Positions 10,580 to 22,853 of a stretch of DNA of 64,000 nt are shown here, piece by piece. The position numbers and the translations under genes are program-made. The notes under the pieces are model-generated. The model was not told the DNA's origin. It saw nothing but the letters and a program-made list of their open reading frames with translations, and made no database searches. Numbering within the stretch: position 1 is the stretch's first letter; the number at the start of each line of letters is the position of its first letter. The stretch covers positions 56,838,881 to 56,902,880 of the forward strand of contig CM019063.1 of assembly GCA_009667805.1 (NCBI GenBank), written 5' to 3'. This DNA comes from Leptobrachium leishanense (taxonomy: Eukaryota; Chordata; Amphibia; Anura; Megophryidae).

Positions 10580-11130
10580 GGGGTCTGGGGGGGTCTCATT
10601 TCTACCAAATATCTGGGAATTGTTGAAATCTTTGTGCTCAGTCCCAGCAAGTATTTTGGGGGTCACTAATTTCTACAAAATATTTGGGAATTGAGGTGAT
10701 CTGTGTCTTGTCACACAGCCAGTACCACGCAGTATTTTGGGGGTCACTAATTTGTACAAAATATTTGGGAATTTTTATAATCAGTGTGTTCTCACTGGCT
10801 TCCACCCATCAGGGGGTCTCACTGATTTATAGGAGGTTTCTGAGACTTGTAATCTGTGTCTTCTCACTGCCAGCTATCAGGGGGTCCCACATACGTCTAT
10901 CAAATTTATGCGAATTGTAATTTGTGTCTTCTCACTGCCAGCCATCAGGGGGTCACACTGATTTAAAGGAGGTTTCTGAGACTTGTAATCTGTGTCTTCT
11001 CACTGCCACCCATCAGGGGGTCTCACTGATTTATAGGAGGTTTCTGGGAATTGTAATCTGTGTCTTGTCACTGACTGCCAGCTATCAGGGTGTCTCACTG
11101 AGTTATACCAGAGTTCTGTAAATCTTTACT
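10580..11130. repeat. Two tandem-repeat arrays in the hAT 5' leader
   Basis: The first array (about 10580-10780) repeats GGGGGTCACTAATTTCTACA plus AAATATTTGGGAATT roughly three times. The second (about 10783-11130) repeats a unit of about 65 bases built on TCTGTGTCTTCTCACTGCCA and CAGGGGGTCTCACTGATTTA about five times. Both lie between the TATA-like box and the transposase start codon. Confidence 0.85.
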
Positions 11131-11190
11131 CTTTATACCAGAGTTGAATCAGAGTTCTGTACATATTTAATCTACTGTATATCACTCACC

Positions 11191-13971
11191 ATGTCTGAAA
11201 GAACAAAAAGGACAGACAGACGCTCCCAGACACAGATAAGTGGGCAAACAGCCCCTGTGTCGGGAGGCTGTGCCTCTGGTCATGGTGGACATGGTGCATC
11301 CTCTGCAGGGGTGCGCTTGTACTTTCTAACTGGTGCTGGCTGTCTTAAGCAGCAGCAACATACAGAGGATTTGGTGGATTGGCTAACCAGGCCATCCTCA
11401 TTCTCCGAGTCCTCTGCCAGCCAGGCTTGTAGTGCTTTACAGTCCACCTCAGCTGATAAAGCATCTAATGTAGCCTCCATGTCCACAGCTACTCCTGCCG
11501 TAACCTCGCTATCACACACGGAGGAGTCAGCTGAATTGTTTGACTACAATGACAGTGACATGCTGCTTGAGGATGCGCAGCAAGTACAGTGCTCTTGTTC
11601 AATCTCTGAGGTTGAGGAAGGGAGTATAATCAACCTAGAGGAAGGGGGTGCCAGTGATGACACACAAATAACTGGCACTCATGTTGCCCCAGCAGCTGCA
11701 GCATACTGCCAAGTTGGCTCTAGTGACAAGGAAATAGAGGGTGATGATGACAATGATGATGAGGTCACTGACTCCACCTGGGTGCCAGATCGAACAGAGG
11801 AATCAAGTGAGGAGGAGGGGGAGGAGGAGGAGGAGGCACAGCAAATACGAGGCACAACATCCTCTATGACCAACCGTAGCACTAGCCAGTCCAAGGCATC
11901 AGATGTCAGAGCTGCTCCGGTGCAGAGCGCTGTTGTCTCAAAGCACACATGCAGGAACTCTGCTGTCTGGGAGTTCTTTAATAAATGTGCAGCAGACCCC
12001 ACCGTTGCTATTTGTAATCTATGTCAGATGAGGCTTAAGCGTGGGAATGACACCGGACGCTTGGGTACCACGTGCTTGAGGCGACATATGACCTCCTGCC
12101 ACACATCCCATTGGCGCAAAACTTTGCGAAGGTCCTCCTCCTCCTCATCTGTCTCTACCCCCACTGTATGTCCTGCCATGTCATTGCCTACAACCTCCAC
12201 TGACAGGGATGATGCTACAGTAATGGATGTACCAGCTCCTTCACAATGTGACAGAATCCCATCAGCTGAAGATTTACGCAGTCAGATTACGTTGCCCCAG
12301 CTGCTGCAGCGTAAGAAAAAATATAGTCCCAACCATCCCCAAGCACAGCATCTAAATGCCAGTTTAGCAAAATTACTCGCATTGCAGCTGCTGCCTTTCC
12401 AGCTGGTGGACTCTGCTTCCTTCCGTGAATTTGCTGAATGTGCTGTACCACAGTGGCAGGTTCCAAAAGCTGGGAATGATCGTCTGATAATGGCAGCAAC
12501 CTTCTCTCCGCTCTAAGCAAGGGTAAATTGACGCATGTACCATGCCTAGCACACGTCCTAAATCTGGTGGTACAGCGTTTCCTAACCAAGTACCCAGGGC
12601 TGCCAGAGCTTCTCAGCCAGGCCAGAAAAGTCTGCAGCAACTTCAGACGGTCATTCCCAGCAAGCGTTCGCCTGGCAGAAATTCAAAGCAAATTCCACCT
12701 TCCCACAAACCGTCTGATCTGTGACATGCCCACCAGGTGATACTCGACATTAGCAATGCTGCAGTGTCTGCACAAGCAGCAGAGGGCCATCAATGAGTAC
12801 CTGTGTGAGAATGACACAAGGACAGGTTCAGGTCAACTTGTTTCCCCCCCCGCAGTGGCTGATGATCAAGGATGCATGCACTGTACTGTCACCATTTGAG
12901 GAGGCAACGAGGATGGTGAGCAGGGACTGTGCATGCATCAGTGACACAATTCCTTTAGTGTTCCTGCTGCAGCACACTCTGCGGGGAATTATAGATGTGG
13001 CTCTAGAGGCAGAGCAGCGGGAGGAAGAGGAGGCCTTCCCTAGCTCTGAAGGCCCCAGTCTTTCCGCAGACAGCATTCCAGTGGGTCCTCCTCAGATCAG
13101 ACAGGAGGAGGATGAGGAGGATGAGGAGGCAGAATATTTGAGTAGTGGGGGCATTGAAGGTGGGGATTCCTCAAGGGAGGGTTTTCTGTGCCCAGAAACA
13201 CAAGGACTAGTGCGTGGCTGGGAGGAGGAAGTGCATGATGGGGTCATCCTTCTCATTGACCAGGAAGATTCGGAAGCTAATGCCACCTCCAACCTACGCT
13301 GCATGGGCTCCCTTATCCTGCAAAGCCTGCTAAAGGACCCCAGGATTCGTGCTATCAAGGAGAGGGATCATTACCGGTTGGCAAGCCTTCTTGATCCACG
13401 ATACAAGGGTAAAGTTGCAGAGCTCATCCTGCCCGCACAGAGGAAGGACAGGATGAAACAACTTGAGGACGCTCTAAAGCGACACTTGTGTAACACCTTT
13501 CCAGGCACTGGTAGGGTACCAAGTGCTGACACAGGTGCTTCTGAGGCTGCGGATGATCAGAGGAATAGTGGTGAAGGCCAGGGCCGCTTGACTGATGCAT
13601 TGTTTTATTTTTTTAGTCCACAACGCCCAGGGACGTCAAATGTAGGCACCCATTGCCAGCGTCTTCACCATATGGTGCAGGACTACTTAGGGGCAAGGGC
13701 AGACCTGGATACCTTTCCAGCAGATGATCTACTGGCTTACTGGGTGTTGAGATTGGATCACTGGCCAGAACTTAGCCAATATGCTATGCAGCTACTAGGT
13801 TGCCCTTCATCTAGCGTGCTTTCTGAAAGGACGTTCAGTGCCGCTGGAGGTTTTGTCACAGACAAAAGAGTGCGTCTGTCCACCGACTCTGTAGACCGGC
13901 TGACATTTATAAAAATGAATCAGTCCTGGATCAGCAGTTATCAATCCCCTGATGCTGACGTAACGGAATAG
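11191..13971 (+). pseudogene. hAT transposase (BED finger), internally deleted
   Basis: Transposase of the hAT superfamily. An N-terminal acidic and Ser-rich region is followed by a BED zinc finger (CNLCQMRLKR...LRRHMTSCH, about 12013-12100). A linker leads to the VPQWQVP block near 12455. Then the text jumps directly to SDNGSNLLSALSKG (the second catalytic Asp, about 12485-12530) and CLAHVLNLVVQRF, so the segment with the first catalytic Asp (the usual TDLWTS-type motif) is missing. The C-terminal half is open from 12793 to 13971. It contains an acidic insertion, LASLLDPRYKGK, and the hAT dimerisation region (DDLLAYWVLRLDHWPELS, then SSSVLSERTFSAAGG and DRLTFIKMN). Frameshifts or stops occur near 12480-12516 and 12738-12795. 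The gene cannot make active enzyme as read. Confidence 0.92.
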
Positions 13972-14009
13972 ATCGGGGATGTATTCTGCATTCACAAAAC
14001 CTCCAGCAC

Positions 14010-14390
14010 TGAACTCTTCCACAATACCACAAAAGGGTTACGGTGTGAATGTACTTGCTGCCATGAAAGGCACAATATTTGGCTGCACTGACGCCTGTGC
14101 CAGATTTATATCATTTTAATTTTTTGCACAGCCGGGTCCAACCCTGCACTCTTCCACAATACCACAAAAGGGTTATGGTGTGAATGCACTTGCTGCCATG
14201 AAAGGCACAATATTTGGCTACACTGACGCCTGTGCCAGACTTATATCATTTTAATTTTTTGAACCGCAGGGTCCAACCCTGCGCTCTTCCACAATACCAC
14301 AAAAGGGTTACGGTGTGAAGACACTTGCTGCCATGAAAGGCACAATATCTGGGTGCACTAACGCCTTTACCAGATGCATATCTTTTTTTT
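14010..14390. repeat. hAT 3' tandem repeat, about 135-bp units, left block
   Basis: Units anchored by CTCTTCCACAATACCACAAA start at about 14014, 14149 and 14284, a period of 135. The third unit is cut at 14387 by the L1-like insertion; related units resume at 20266. Confidence 0.92.
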
Positions 14391-15008
14391 ACGTAATATA
14401 ATTTTTATTACGTTTTTGTATCATAATAAGAACAACAATTAATGGTGACAAAATTCGCGAAATGATGTTCGGAGCAACGACATATATATCATATAGGAGC
14501 TTAAAATATAGAGTATCAAATGCAAATATTTGAGGTTGAATAAGCAATCAGAAAAAATCACCAAACCATATTTCCCATTACTTAAAAATTAACAAACCAC
14601 ACATATAAAAATACATAAAAATAAAATAAAAAGAAAGAAAGAAGAAAAAAAAAAAGAAAAAAACCAAAAACAATTATAAGAAAAGTCTATCACTAATGCT
14701 ATTCTTATACCGTCATTTTCACTGTTCGAACTTATTATAATTGTGGAGATATCACATCTGAGTGTCATTCTGCACTGAAATCTCTGGAACCGATATAACA
14801 GGCTCCTGATTCTGAGCCTGTGTCGATGAGTTCTGAGGCGGTCTCCTATGTTTGGATCTGAATTCCGTCCACCAGTACCATGTCCTAAAATATGTGTCAA
14901 AGTCTTGTTCGAGAGTGTAATGTAGTTCTTCCAGTTCCCTGACGTATTCTACTCTATCAATCCAATCAAAGATCGTGGGAGGTGACAATTGTTTCCAGTA
15001 TTTTGGGA

Positions 15009-18000
15009 TTAATGCTCTCGCTGCATTAAGTACAGTAAGTGCACCGACACTGATTTCACATATTTATCTATGGACATGGGGATGACATGTAGCAAGGCCA
15101 CTTTAGGATGAAATGGCAAGTCTAAAGTCGTTACCTCTTTAATATACGTCCAAACCACCTCCCAGAACGATTGTATGATAGGACAGTCCCACCAAATGTG
15201 TAGAAACGTACCCCTATGCCCCTGACATCTCCAGCAATCAGGAGAGACTGCTGGATATATAGCGTGTAGACGAGTTGGAGTCAAGTACCATCTAGAAATC
15301 AACTTGTAATTAGTTTCCTGTACAGTGAGAGCCCTGGAGGAGCGAAACGTCACCTGAAATGCCGTCGACCACTCCTCAGGGGTCAATGGTTGAGGAAGTT
15401 CAGATGACCATTTTGTTGTGTGAGGGTAGAGTTTTAAACCGAGCTGTCGATAAAAGAGAGTATATAGAGTAGTGAGGAGGGGTGGGTCTGAAATACATAT
15501 TGTCTCAAAAGTAGTCAGAGCCGTAGGTACAGTAACGTCAGCCCGAAGTATCTGTGTAGTAATAAAGTGTTGTAATTGTAAATAGTTATATTTCCATAAT
15601 GGCGTGCTCAAGCGGTCTCCCAGTAGATCATTAAAAGAGATCAGACCTTCCGATCTAATACAGGCCTTAAGAGGGACATACGGGCCATCGTAGTCCAATC
15701 CTAGAAAGGACAGGGCTTTACCCGGGAGAAAATCTGGGTTATGGGTAATCGGAGTCAGCAAAGAAGGCAAGGGAGATAAACCCAAAAGTGTGCGGTGTTT
15801 ACGCCATCTCTTTAACGTCGGGCTGATTGTTGGGTGCGGAATGGGGACTAATGTTTCTATGGGTACAGTTTGCCATGGGGCCGAGACTATAGGAACCTTG
15901 AAAAAAAGCTGTTCTAAATGTACCCACAGTTTATGAGGGGTGACATCGACCAGTCGCTAAGTCTCGTCATTAAGGCTGCGTCATAATAAAGTTCTAGATG
16001 TGGTAGACCCAGGCCCCCTCCCGATTTAGGGCGGACGAGGACATCATATGATATCCGCGGTCTATTATCCCTCCATATAAATTTCAGAAAGATGGTTTTC
16101 AGGGAACTAAAAAAGGGCAATGGTAGAGCAATAGGTAAAGTCTGGAAGAGATACAAGAATTTTGGCAAAACTGTCATTTTTAAAATATTAATACGTCCGA
16201 ACCAAGAGAACTGCGGTTTATGCCAGTCTTTAAGGTCTCGAGATACCCGGTTAAGTAGAGGGACATAGTTAAGGTCAAACAATGATGACAAATCCGACGG
16301 GAGCTGTATGCCTAGGTATTGGATAGCCTTAGTAGGCCAAGAAAACGGGGCCAAGCGTTGCAGCGCCGCCTTAGTAAGTGATGTTATGCCCACTCCCATC
16401 ATTTCGCACTTATCTGTATTAATTTTGAAGTTCGACACTCCAGCATATTTCTCAACCTCTTGCAAAAAGGCCTCAGTAGAGCTGACTGGGTTTATTAAGG
16501 TAAGGAGTATGTCGTCTGCAAATGCAGAAATTTTATAATGGTGGAAAGGTAAAATTACGCCCTGAATATTATCATTATCCCTAATCCGTTGTAGGAACGG
16601 TTCTAGAGCCATGATGAATAAAAGCGGGGATAGGGGACAACCCTGGCGCGTGCCGTTGGAGATCGCTATCGGTGTAGAAAGCACCCCATTAATTCTGAGG
16701 ACCGCCGTCGGATTATTATATAATGCTGAAATCCAGGTCAGCCATCTCGGACCCAGGCCAAACTTCTCCAGGACAGCCATCAAGAAGGTCCAATCCACTC
16801 TGTCGAACGCCTTTTCAGCGTCGACAGAGAGAAGGACCATTGGCGAGTGCGCTGTGTGCGCTCTATGAATCAAATTGATAGCCCGGTAGGTGTTATCACG
16901 TGCTCCCCTCTGAGAGACGAATCCTACCTGGTCAGGATGGATCAGGGAGGGTAAAAAGGGGCTCAAACGCATAGCCAACATCTTTGCCATCAATTTAATA
17001 TCATTGTTAATTAGCGAGATCGGGCGATAGTTTTGGCATAGCGTAGGATCCTTCCCGGGTTTCGGGATGAGGGCTATTGTTGCCTCAAGTGCCGATTTTG
17101 GGAAGCCTTTTTTATCTTCTAGGGCATTCAGAGAATGGAGTAAGTGGGGACCTAAGAGGGGTAGAAATGTTTTGTAATAGGCTATAGAAAATCCGTCCGG
17201 GCCCGGACTCTTTCCAGTGGGGGTTGCCTTCAAGGCCGCCGCAAGCTCACTCAAGTTGAAAGGGGCATCCAGAGCCTCAGCTTCCGTCTTTGTTAGCGTC
17301 GCCTGCAAGGACTTATCCAAATACTCAGCTACGAGATGAGTGGAAGACTTATCAGAGCGTAGGGAATATAGTGACTGATAGTATTTTACAAATTGTTCAG
17401 TAATCTCCGTGTTCAAGGATAGAAGGCGGCCCGTGGGAGACTTCAGTTTGGGGATATAAGTAGCTTGATATTTCTGGCATAGAGCCCTAGCCAACAGCTT
17501 ACCACACCTATTTCCATGTACATAAAATGAATGTTTTGTAAGCAAAAGTGAGCGACTGGCCTGTTGGTGCAAGAGCTGTCGTAAGTCAGCTCTCAACGCC
17601 ACAAGTGTCGTGTAATGTTCAACTGATTCAGTAGCCTTGTGTAGCTCCTCGGCTACCTGGATTTCAGCAAGTAAGGCTTGGATTTTAGCTGTCTTTTCCC
17701 GTTTACGTCGAGCACCAATTTGAATAAGGGTTCCCCGTATAACACATTTGTGGGCCTCCCACAAGACCGTGGCCTGCACATCTTCAGTATCATTGTCTAT
17801 AAAATATTGTTTGATAGCCTCAGAAATGCGTTCCCTCTCCACAATATCAGCTAGTATCGTACCATTCAAACGCCATTGGAAGGATTTACGGGGCACGGAC
17901 GGCAAGGAGAGGGTCATGGACACAGGGGCATGATCTGACCATGAAATATTGCCAGTACTAACTGATTTGACATAACCTAGGTCAAGGTGACGTAACAAAA

Positions 18001-18618
18001 ATAGATCTAGGCGAGAGTACACTCTAGCTGCAGCTGAGTAATAAGTAAAGTCCCGTCCAAGCGGGTGCATTGCCCTCCAACAATCAACCAAACGGGCCTT
18101 ATGTAGTATTTGGTGGAATCTTCGTCTTTTAGACGAAGGGACCGAAGCCGGTGAGGGAGACGCCTCTCCTGGGGCGTCAGCGAAACGTTAAAATCACCTC
18201 CGCATATCAACGTGCCTTCTGCAAATTTTTCCAGTTTCGTCAAGATTTTGTCTAAGAACGTACATTGCTTAATGTTAGGGAGGTAGCAATTGGCCAGGGT
18301 AACTTGCATAGGCCCCAAGAGGCCTTTGACAAACAAATAACGACCCCCCGGGTCAGAGCATTGCACCTGGCACGTAAAAGGCACATGTGCCGCTATTAGG
18401 GTGGCCACACCTCGCGATTTAGAATTGGAGAAGTTACTATAGAAACAGTGAGGATAATAACGAGAATATAAACGAACGGACGTATCACTTCGAATATGCG
18501 TTTCCTGTAAAAACACCACCTCCCCTCGCATACGTTGTAGGTCATGTAGTGCCATACGGCATTTAGCCGGGTGGTTCAGGCCTCTCACATTGAGAGTAAT
18601 AACTCGCAAATCAGCCAT
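15009..18618 (-). pseudogene. L1-like ORF2: endonuclease and reverse transcriptase
   Basis: The protein nicks target DNA and copies the element RNA in place. The start MADLRVITLNVRGLNHP lies at 18618. The apurinic-type endonuclease follows with VVFLQETH, CGGDFNV and, in a second frame, SWSDHAPVSM. The reverse transcriptase lies within 15914-18091 and shows GKSPGPDGFSIAYYK, NYRPISLINNDIKLMAKMLA, SVDAEKAFDRVDW, GTRQGCPLSPLLF and SAFADDILL (catalytic pair). The C-terminal part (15009-15785) contains the CWRCQGHRGTFLHIWWDC zinc-knuckle-like motif of the L1 clade. Frame changes occur near 18050-18130 and 15930-15960. The length, about 1200 residues, is normal for the family. Pseudogene as read, but little decayed. 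Confidence 0.94.
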
Positions 18619-19078
18619 GACTACGGTGGATTAAAGCTCCGGATGTGGCCAGAGTGAAAGTGGAGTTGAGCAATTGAAAGACCAGCATTCTCCCAGAGGA
18701 ATATACAATATCATCATCATCAGAACAGTATAAGGCGTTGTAAAAACTAAACAAACCAACTAAACAATCTAAACATAACCAAAAATTAAACATTGTGCAT
18801 TGGCGCAGAAGCCCAAAATGGACTAAATCCCTTACGGGATATGTTATGAAAAAGAGTGTAGTGGAAAAAACCCTCCACATTGAGACAAAGAAAATTTAGC
18901 ACCGCGCGGGGAAGCGGCAAAAAAAACAAACAGTATATTTGCCGGTCCGAAAACCTGCAGACCTAACCAGTCTACAACCAGTACTCCGAGAACTCAGGAA
19001 CAGAACACCCGGGCAAGCCATTGAGGTCAAATGGAAAAAAAAGAAACAGTCAGCATCGTGGGAGACCTGACAATCCCC

Positions 19079-20167
19079 TCATGGGGGGTCCGTAGAGCTG
19101 CGGTCAGCACCACGTGCTGTATCCAGGGGGCGTCGACGGTCCCGTCGAGCAGTGCGCCATGGTTGACGCTGTGGTAACGGTGGGGGAGGTGCATTCGGGT
19201 CTCCTCCAAACCAGCCCCGTACAGTAACTGGAGATAGTTCCAGCGCTTGTAAAAAATCCGGTACATCCTCAGGGGTAGAAATACTCAGTGATCTGTTGTC
19301 TGCTCGAACGTGTAGTGCAAATGGATATCCCCATCTATATCGTATGGAGCGTGCCCTAAGTTGGTCTGTGACAGGCTTCAATTCCCTCCTGGCTAAAAGG
19401 GTAGATCTTGAACACGTCTTGGAATAATTCTACGTGTGATCATCGAAAATAATTGAAGGCATGTTCCTCGCCGCTTTCATTACCTCCTCCTTCAGAGTAA
19501 AGTGATGCACTCGGCATATAACGTCTCTAGGAGCCGAGTTCGGGGCGCCTCTGGCTCGTAAGGCTCTGTGAGCTTGATCTAGATGAAAAGGTGTATCATG
19601 GGAGCATTGGAGAAGTTCATTAAATAAAGTTTGCAACGTCAGGTCTATATTTTCGGTTTCACCCAGAGGGGGTTCAGGAAGACCCCTCACGCGTATATTA
19701 TTGCGTCTCCCTCTATTGTCCAGGTCATCCACCCAGCGAAATAAGGAGGCAATCTGTGTAGCCTGCGTGCTCAAAAGTGTCTCAAAGTGCTGGGTTTGAG
19801 TTATTGCAGCTTCCCTGTCTTCCTCCAAGTCCTGCACTCTGCCACCCAAATGTTTAACATCAGCCCCCAGTTCCTCGAAGCGCGCATCAAATTTGGCCTC
19901 TAATCTGGCAAAAAGACCTTCCAGGTCCGTTTTAGTGGGTAATAGTTTCAGGGCTTCTCTCACCTCCGAATCATCCACGCTGCCAGCCGACAGCGCGGGG
20001 CTTCCCGGGCCTCTCATGTCTTCTGTGACCGTCGCCATCTTGGATTCGCGGCCTAGTTGTGTCGACGCCGCCGCACCGCTCAAGTAATGCCGCATTGGTG
20101 AGGCGGAAGACGGCGCTGGGGTGCTCGGGCGGCTCATCGATGTTGTGGTCTGTTTTTTGGGTCCCAT
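19079..20167 (-). pseudogene. L1-like ORF1 RNA-binding protein, frameshifted
   Basis: ORF1p-type nucleic-acid chaperone that coats L1 RNA. The start MGPKKQTTTSMSRP lies at 20167. A Ser/Pro-rich head is followed by a coiled coil (LEGLFARLEAKFDARFEELG and DLEEDREAAITQTQHFETLL, about residues 80-130). The RRM-type block follows: DDLDNRGRRNNIRVRGLPE and ARGAPNSAPRDVICRVHHF. The reading breaks near 19385-19430 and resumes in another frame with the C-terminal domain (QLRARSIRYRWGYPFALHV, 19079-19381). Order and spacing to ORF2 (about 460 bp) fit vertebrate L1. Confidence 0.92.
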
Positions 20168-20265
20168 CGATGGGTCAGGCTGCTGCTATATTGTGCCTAT
20201 GAAGTGCCCGGGTGAGGAGCTCCTCGATCAAGCGGCCATCCCGGATCGCGCCAAGCCACGCCCCC

Positions 20266-20690
20266 CCAGATGCAATCTTTTTAATATTTAGACCGCAAGG
20301 TCCACCCCTGCATTCTTCCACAATTCTACAGAGGGGTACTGATATTGAAGTACTTGCTGGCCTGGCACCAAAACACAATATCTGGGTGCACTGACGCCCA
20401 TTACCAGATTCATATCTTTTTAATATAGGACCGCAAGGTCCACCCCTGCACTCTTCCACAATACGACAGAGGGGTTACTGTATGATGGTACTTGCTGGCC
20501 TGGCAGTCTGGCACCAAAAGCACAATATCTGGGTGCACTAACGCCTTTACCAGATGCATATGTTTTTAATATAGGACCGCAAGGTCCACCCCTGCATTCT
20601 TCCGCAATACTACAGAGGGGTTACTGTATGACAGTACTTACAGGCCTGGCACCAGAAACACAATATTTGGGTGCACTGCCACTGTCGCCT
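20266..20690. repeat. hAT 3' tandem repeat, right block
   Basis: About three further units of the repeat seen at 14010-14390, anchored by TTCTTCCACA-type strings near 20313, 20451 and 20597. The consensus here has GACCGCAAGGTCCACCCCTG and spacing of 138-146, so this block diverged from the left block. It is cut at 20691 by a hAT insertion and a last fragment resumes at 22854. Confidence 0.9.
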
Positions 20691-21572
20691 GCATAGGCGA
20701 CTCTACAGGGGGGCAAGGGGGGGCAATTGCCCCCCTAGGTTATTCCTTGCCCCCCCATGTGCCCCCCCACCAAATATCAGCATCCAGCTTCCCACACTTC
20801 TTCGGACCAATGTATCTCCGTCGCTATGCATCATATATGGATGAACTAGGTGTCATTTGAAAGGGCAGATTCTGGCCTTTCCAATGATCCCCAACATGAC
20901 CATATTCAGTGTGAAGTAAAAGTCATAAAACATCAAATAAAAACGTGCAATTAAACATAAACATTTTCACAGGGTTGAAATGGCTCAGCAGTGAATTGGT
21001 TAATGTTCAGACTATACATTACATTGTGTATTACGTTAGTTTTTGCCTTGGTTTAGTTGTATATTAAGGGTTAATGGGCAGGCTTCATCCCTCACAGTAT
21101 ACATTTGTTTTTTCCTTGATTAATGGCATTTTAGGGGTTAATGGGTTGGCTACATGCCTCAGTGTATTCATTTCCTGTTTTCCCTTGATGAATGGCATTT
21201 TAGGGGTTAAGGGGTAGCTAAATGAAAAATTGTTTATTATTTTTATTGCATTCCTCTGGGTTTAAGGCATTTTAGGGGTTATTATGGAAGTTAGAATCTA
21301 AAGGGTCTAATGATCTGTAGATCCTCTGCTTTCCGTCACATTTCGGGGAATTTATTTTGCAGAAAATAGGTGAATTCCCTATTTAGCGAATGGTCACTGT
21401 AATTTGCGAAAAGTGGAGTCGCTGAAGCAGTTATCAGACATTCAGCGGAAACTGCAGAATTGCGGCAAATAAAATATTGAATTTAAGTATCAGGTTAGTA
21501 CAACAAAAAGACATCATTGCATCACATTACTCTGGGGGTTTGTAATCTTATTTATATATATATACTTATTTA

Positions 21573-22739
21573 GGGCACTATAACCAGGTGTGAGCTAACC
21601 CTTGCGTCGGCGTGATTTTGTGTTAGCGCCAGGTTAATTCAGTCTAGCGCCTGACCAACAGATCGTTTGCCTCCCGCTACAAATGGGAAAAATCACTTAG
21701 CCCGTTGCTATTAGCGATTTGTACCGCGAGCTTACTGTACTTTCCGCATCCTATACTTAACACGGGGAGTGCTAGATATCTTTACAGATCACTTGGTGCC
21801 AGCACTAAATTTTTTGAGGTGCACTAATTACAACATTTTACCTACTGCTCAGCCCTGGTGCTAACTCCAAAAAAACAGAAAAACCAGGTCCTCGTCCAAA
21901 ATTAACAGGCAATTGAAAGGAATGCAACACAGGTGTTCTCTTGGCCCCATACACCATAGTAATGGATATGGTCAGCAATGTCGCTGCTGTTGCAGTCGGC
22001 TCTATTATAAATGTATCCTTTATCCACATATATCCTAATTCTAATATATTGCCTAATTTTAAACATTTTATGCTGGGGGCTATTCATAGTATGTAAGCAA
22101 TTGATTATTAGGGTGACTGTGTGGACCATGTTTAAAGGAACACATGGATAAGTCTTGCCCTGAAACATGTATTGTTTTTATGCTGTAGCAGGGAAATTTT
22201 TGTCACTCATCTGGCCTTCCTTTTGGATCTATTAAATGCAGTGTAATGATTCTACCTGCTGTTGGGAGGCATTTATCATGCAATGCCCATCAGCCTTAAT
22301 ATATGTGTGCATCAAAACATGGATGATACGGCCACTGTGGAGGATTTTAATAATGCAGGGGTGAGAGGTTATTCACTGGATGTGTTCATATTCAAGCTTG
22401 TGAGGGTGGGGGATAGGTATGGAAAAGAAAAAACGTTCTATCCTGTACACAACCGCATTAGCGCTGGTCTCAACTTGGGTCTTAGAGTTTCCCTAGCGTG
22501 CGCCAAACGACCTTGTTCATGGACTACTGCACACAAGGTGATCTGTTAGTAGGTCGTCAGGCACTAACAGGGTTATTCAGAAAGCGGTGAAAAGCAGAAT
22601 TCTTTGACCAAGAATTTTCCATTCTCCAGTCATTCTCCTGCTTTTCACCTCTCTCTGAATAACCCTGTAAGTTTTAGCGACTCGCACTAAATTTTTCCTT
22701 TAGTGATGGTGTTTTAGCTCACACCAGGTGATAGGGCCC
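21573..22739. mobile_element. Harbinger-type MITE (GGGCACTATAACCAGGTGTG ends)
   Basis: Left end GGGCACTATAACCAGGTGTG and right end CACACCAGGTGATAGGGCCC are inverted repeats of about 28 bases with few mismatches. TTA flanks both sides (21570-21572, 22740-22742). The interior has no gene and contains a 100-bp MITE at 22568. Confidence 0.85.
22568..22667. mobile_element. 100-bp MITE (CAGGGTTATTCAG ends)
   Basis: Inverted ends CAGGGTTATTCAG / CTGAATAACCCTG, with flanking TAA on both sides (22565-22567, 22668-22670). Inner parts are also partly self-complementary (GGTGAAAAGCAGAA against CTGCTTTTCACC). Related end text (CTGAATAACCCCTTA) lies at about 61245. Confidence 0.85.
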
Positions 22740-22853
22740 TTACTTTTATTCAGTGGTATGATTTAGTGGTGAAAATTATTAGTGCCCCCCCAGTTTTGAC
22801 TGCGGTATCTTCTGTGCCCCCCTATTGTTCCTAGAGTCGCCACTGGTCGCCTG

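Larger units (their letters stand above)
14383..20265 (-). mobile_element. Near full-length L1-like retrotransposon
   Basis: Non-LTR retrotransposon on the minus strand with ORF1 and ORF2, a T-run at the left (its poly-A tail) and a G-rich 5' end (GGGGGGGCGTGGCTTGGCGC). The target duplication CCAGATGCA(T)ATCTTTTT is seen at 14370-14387 and 20266-20282. The host repeat continues across it, with units on both sides. The length, about 5.9 kb, fits full-length L1. A non-specific site with long duplications suggests L1 proper rather than a site-specific Tx1 element. Both ORFs carry frameshifts. Confidence 0.93.
20692..22845. mobile_element. hAT-type non-autonomous element (GGCGACTCTA ends)
   Basis: The right end reads AGAGTCGCCACTG, complement of the classic CAGTGGCGACTCT; the left end is CATAGGCGACTCTAC. 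The 8-bp target duplication GTCGCCTG is exact (20684-20691, 22846-22853). G- and C-runs lie just inside both ends (GGGGGGCAAGGGGG and GTGCCCCCC). The interior has no transposase and contains a nested MITE at 21573-22739. It inserted in the tail repeats of the larger hAT. Confidence 0.92.
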
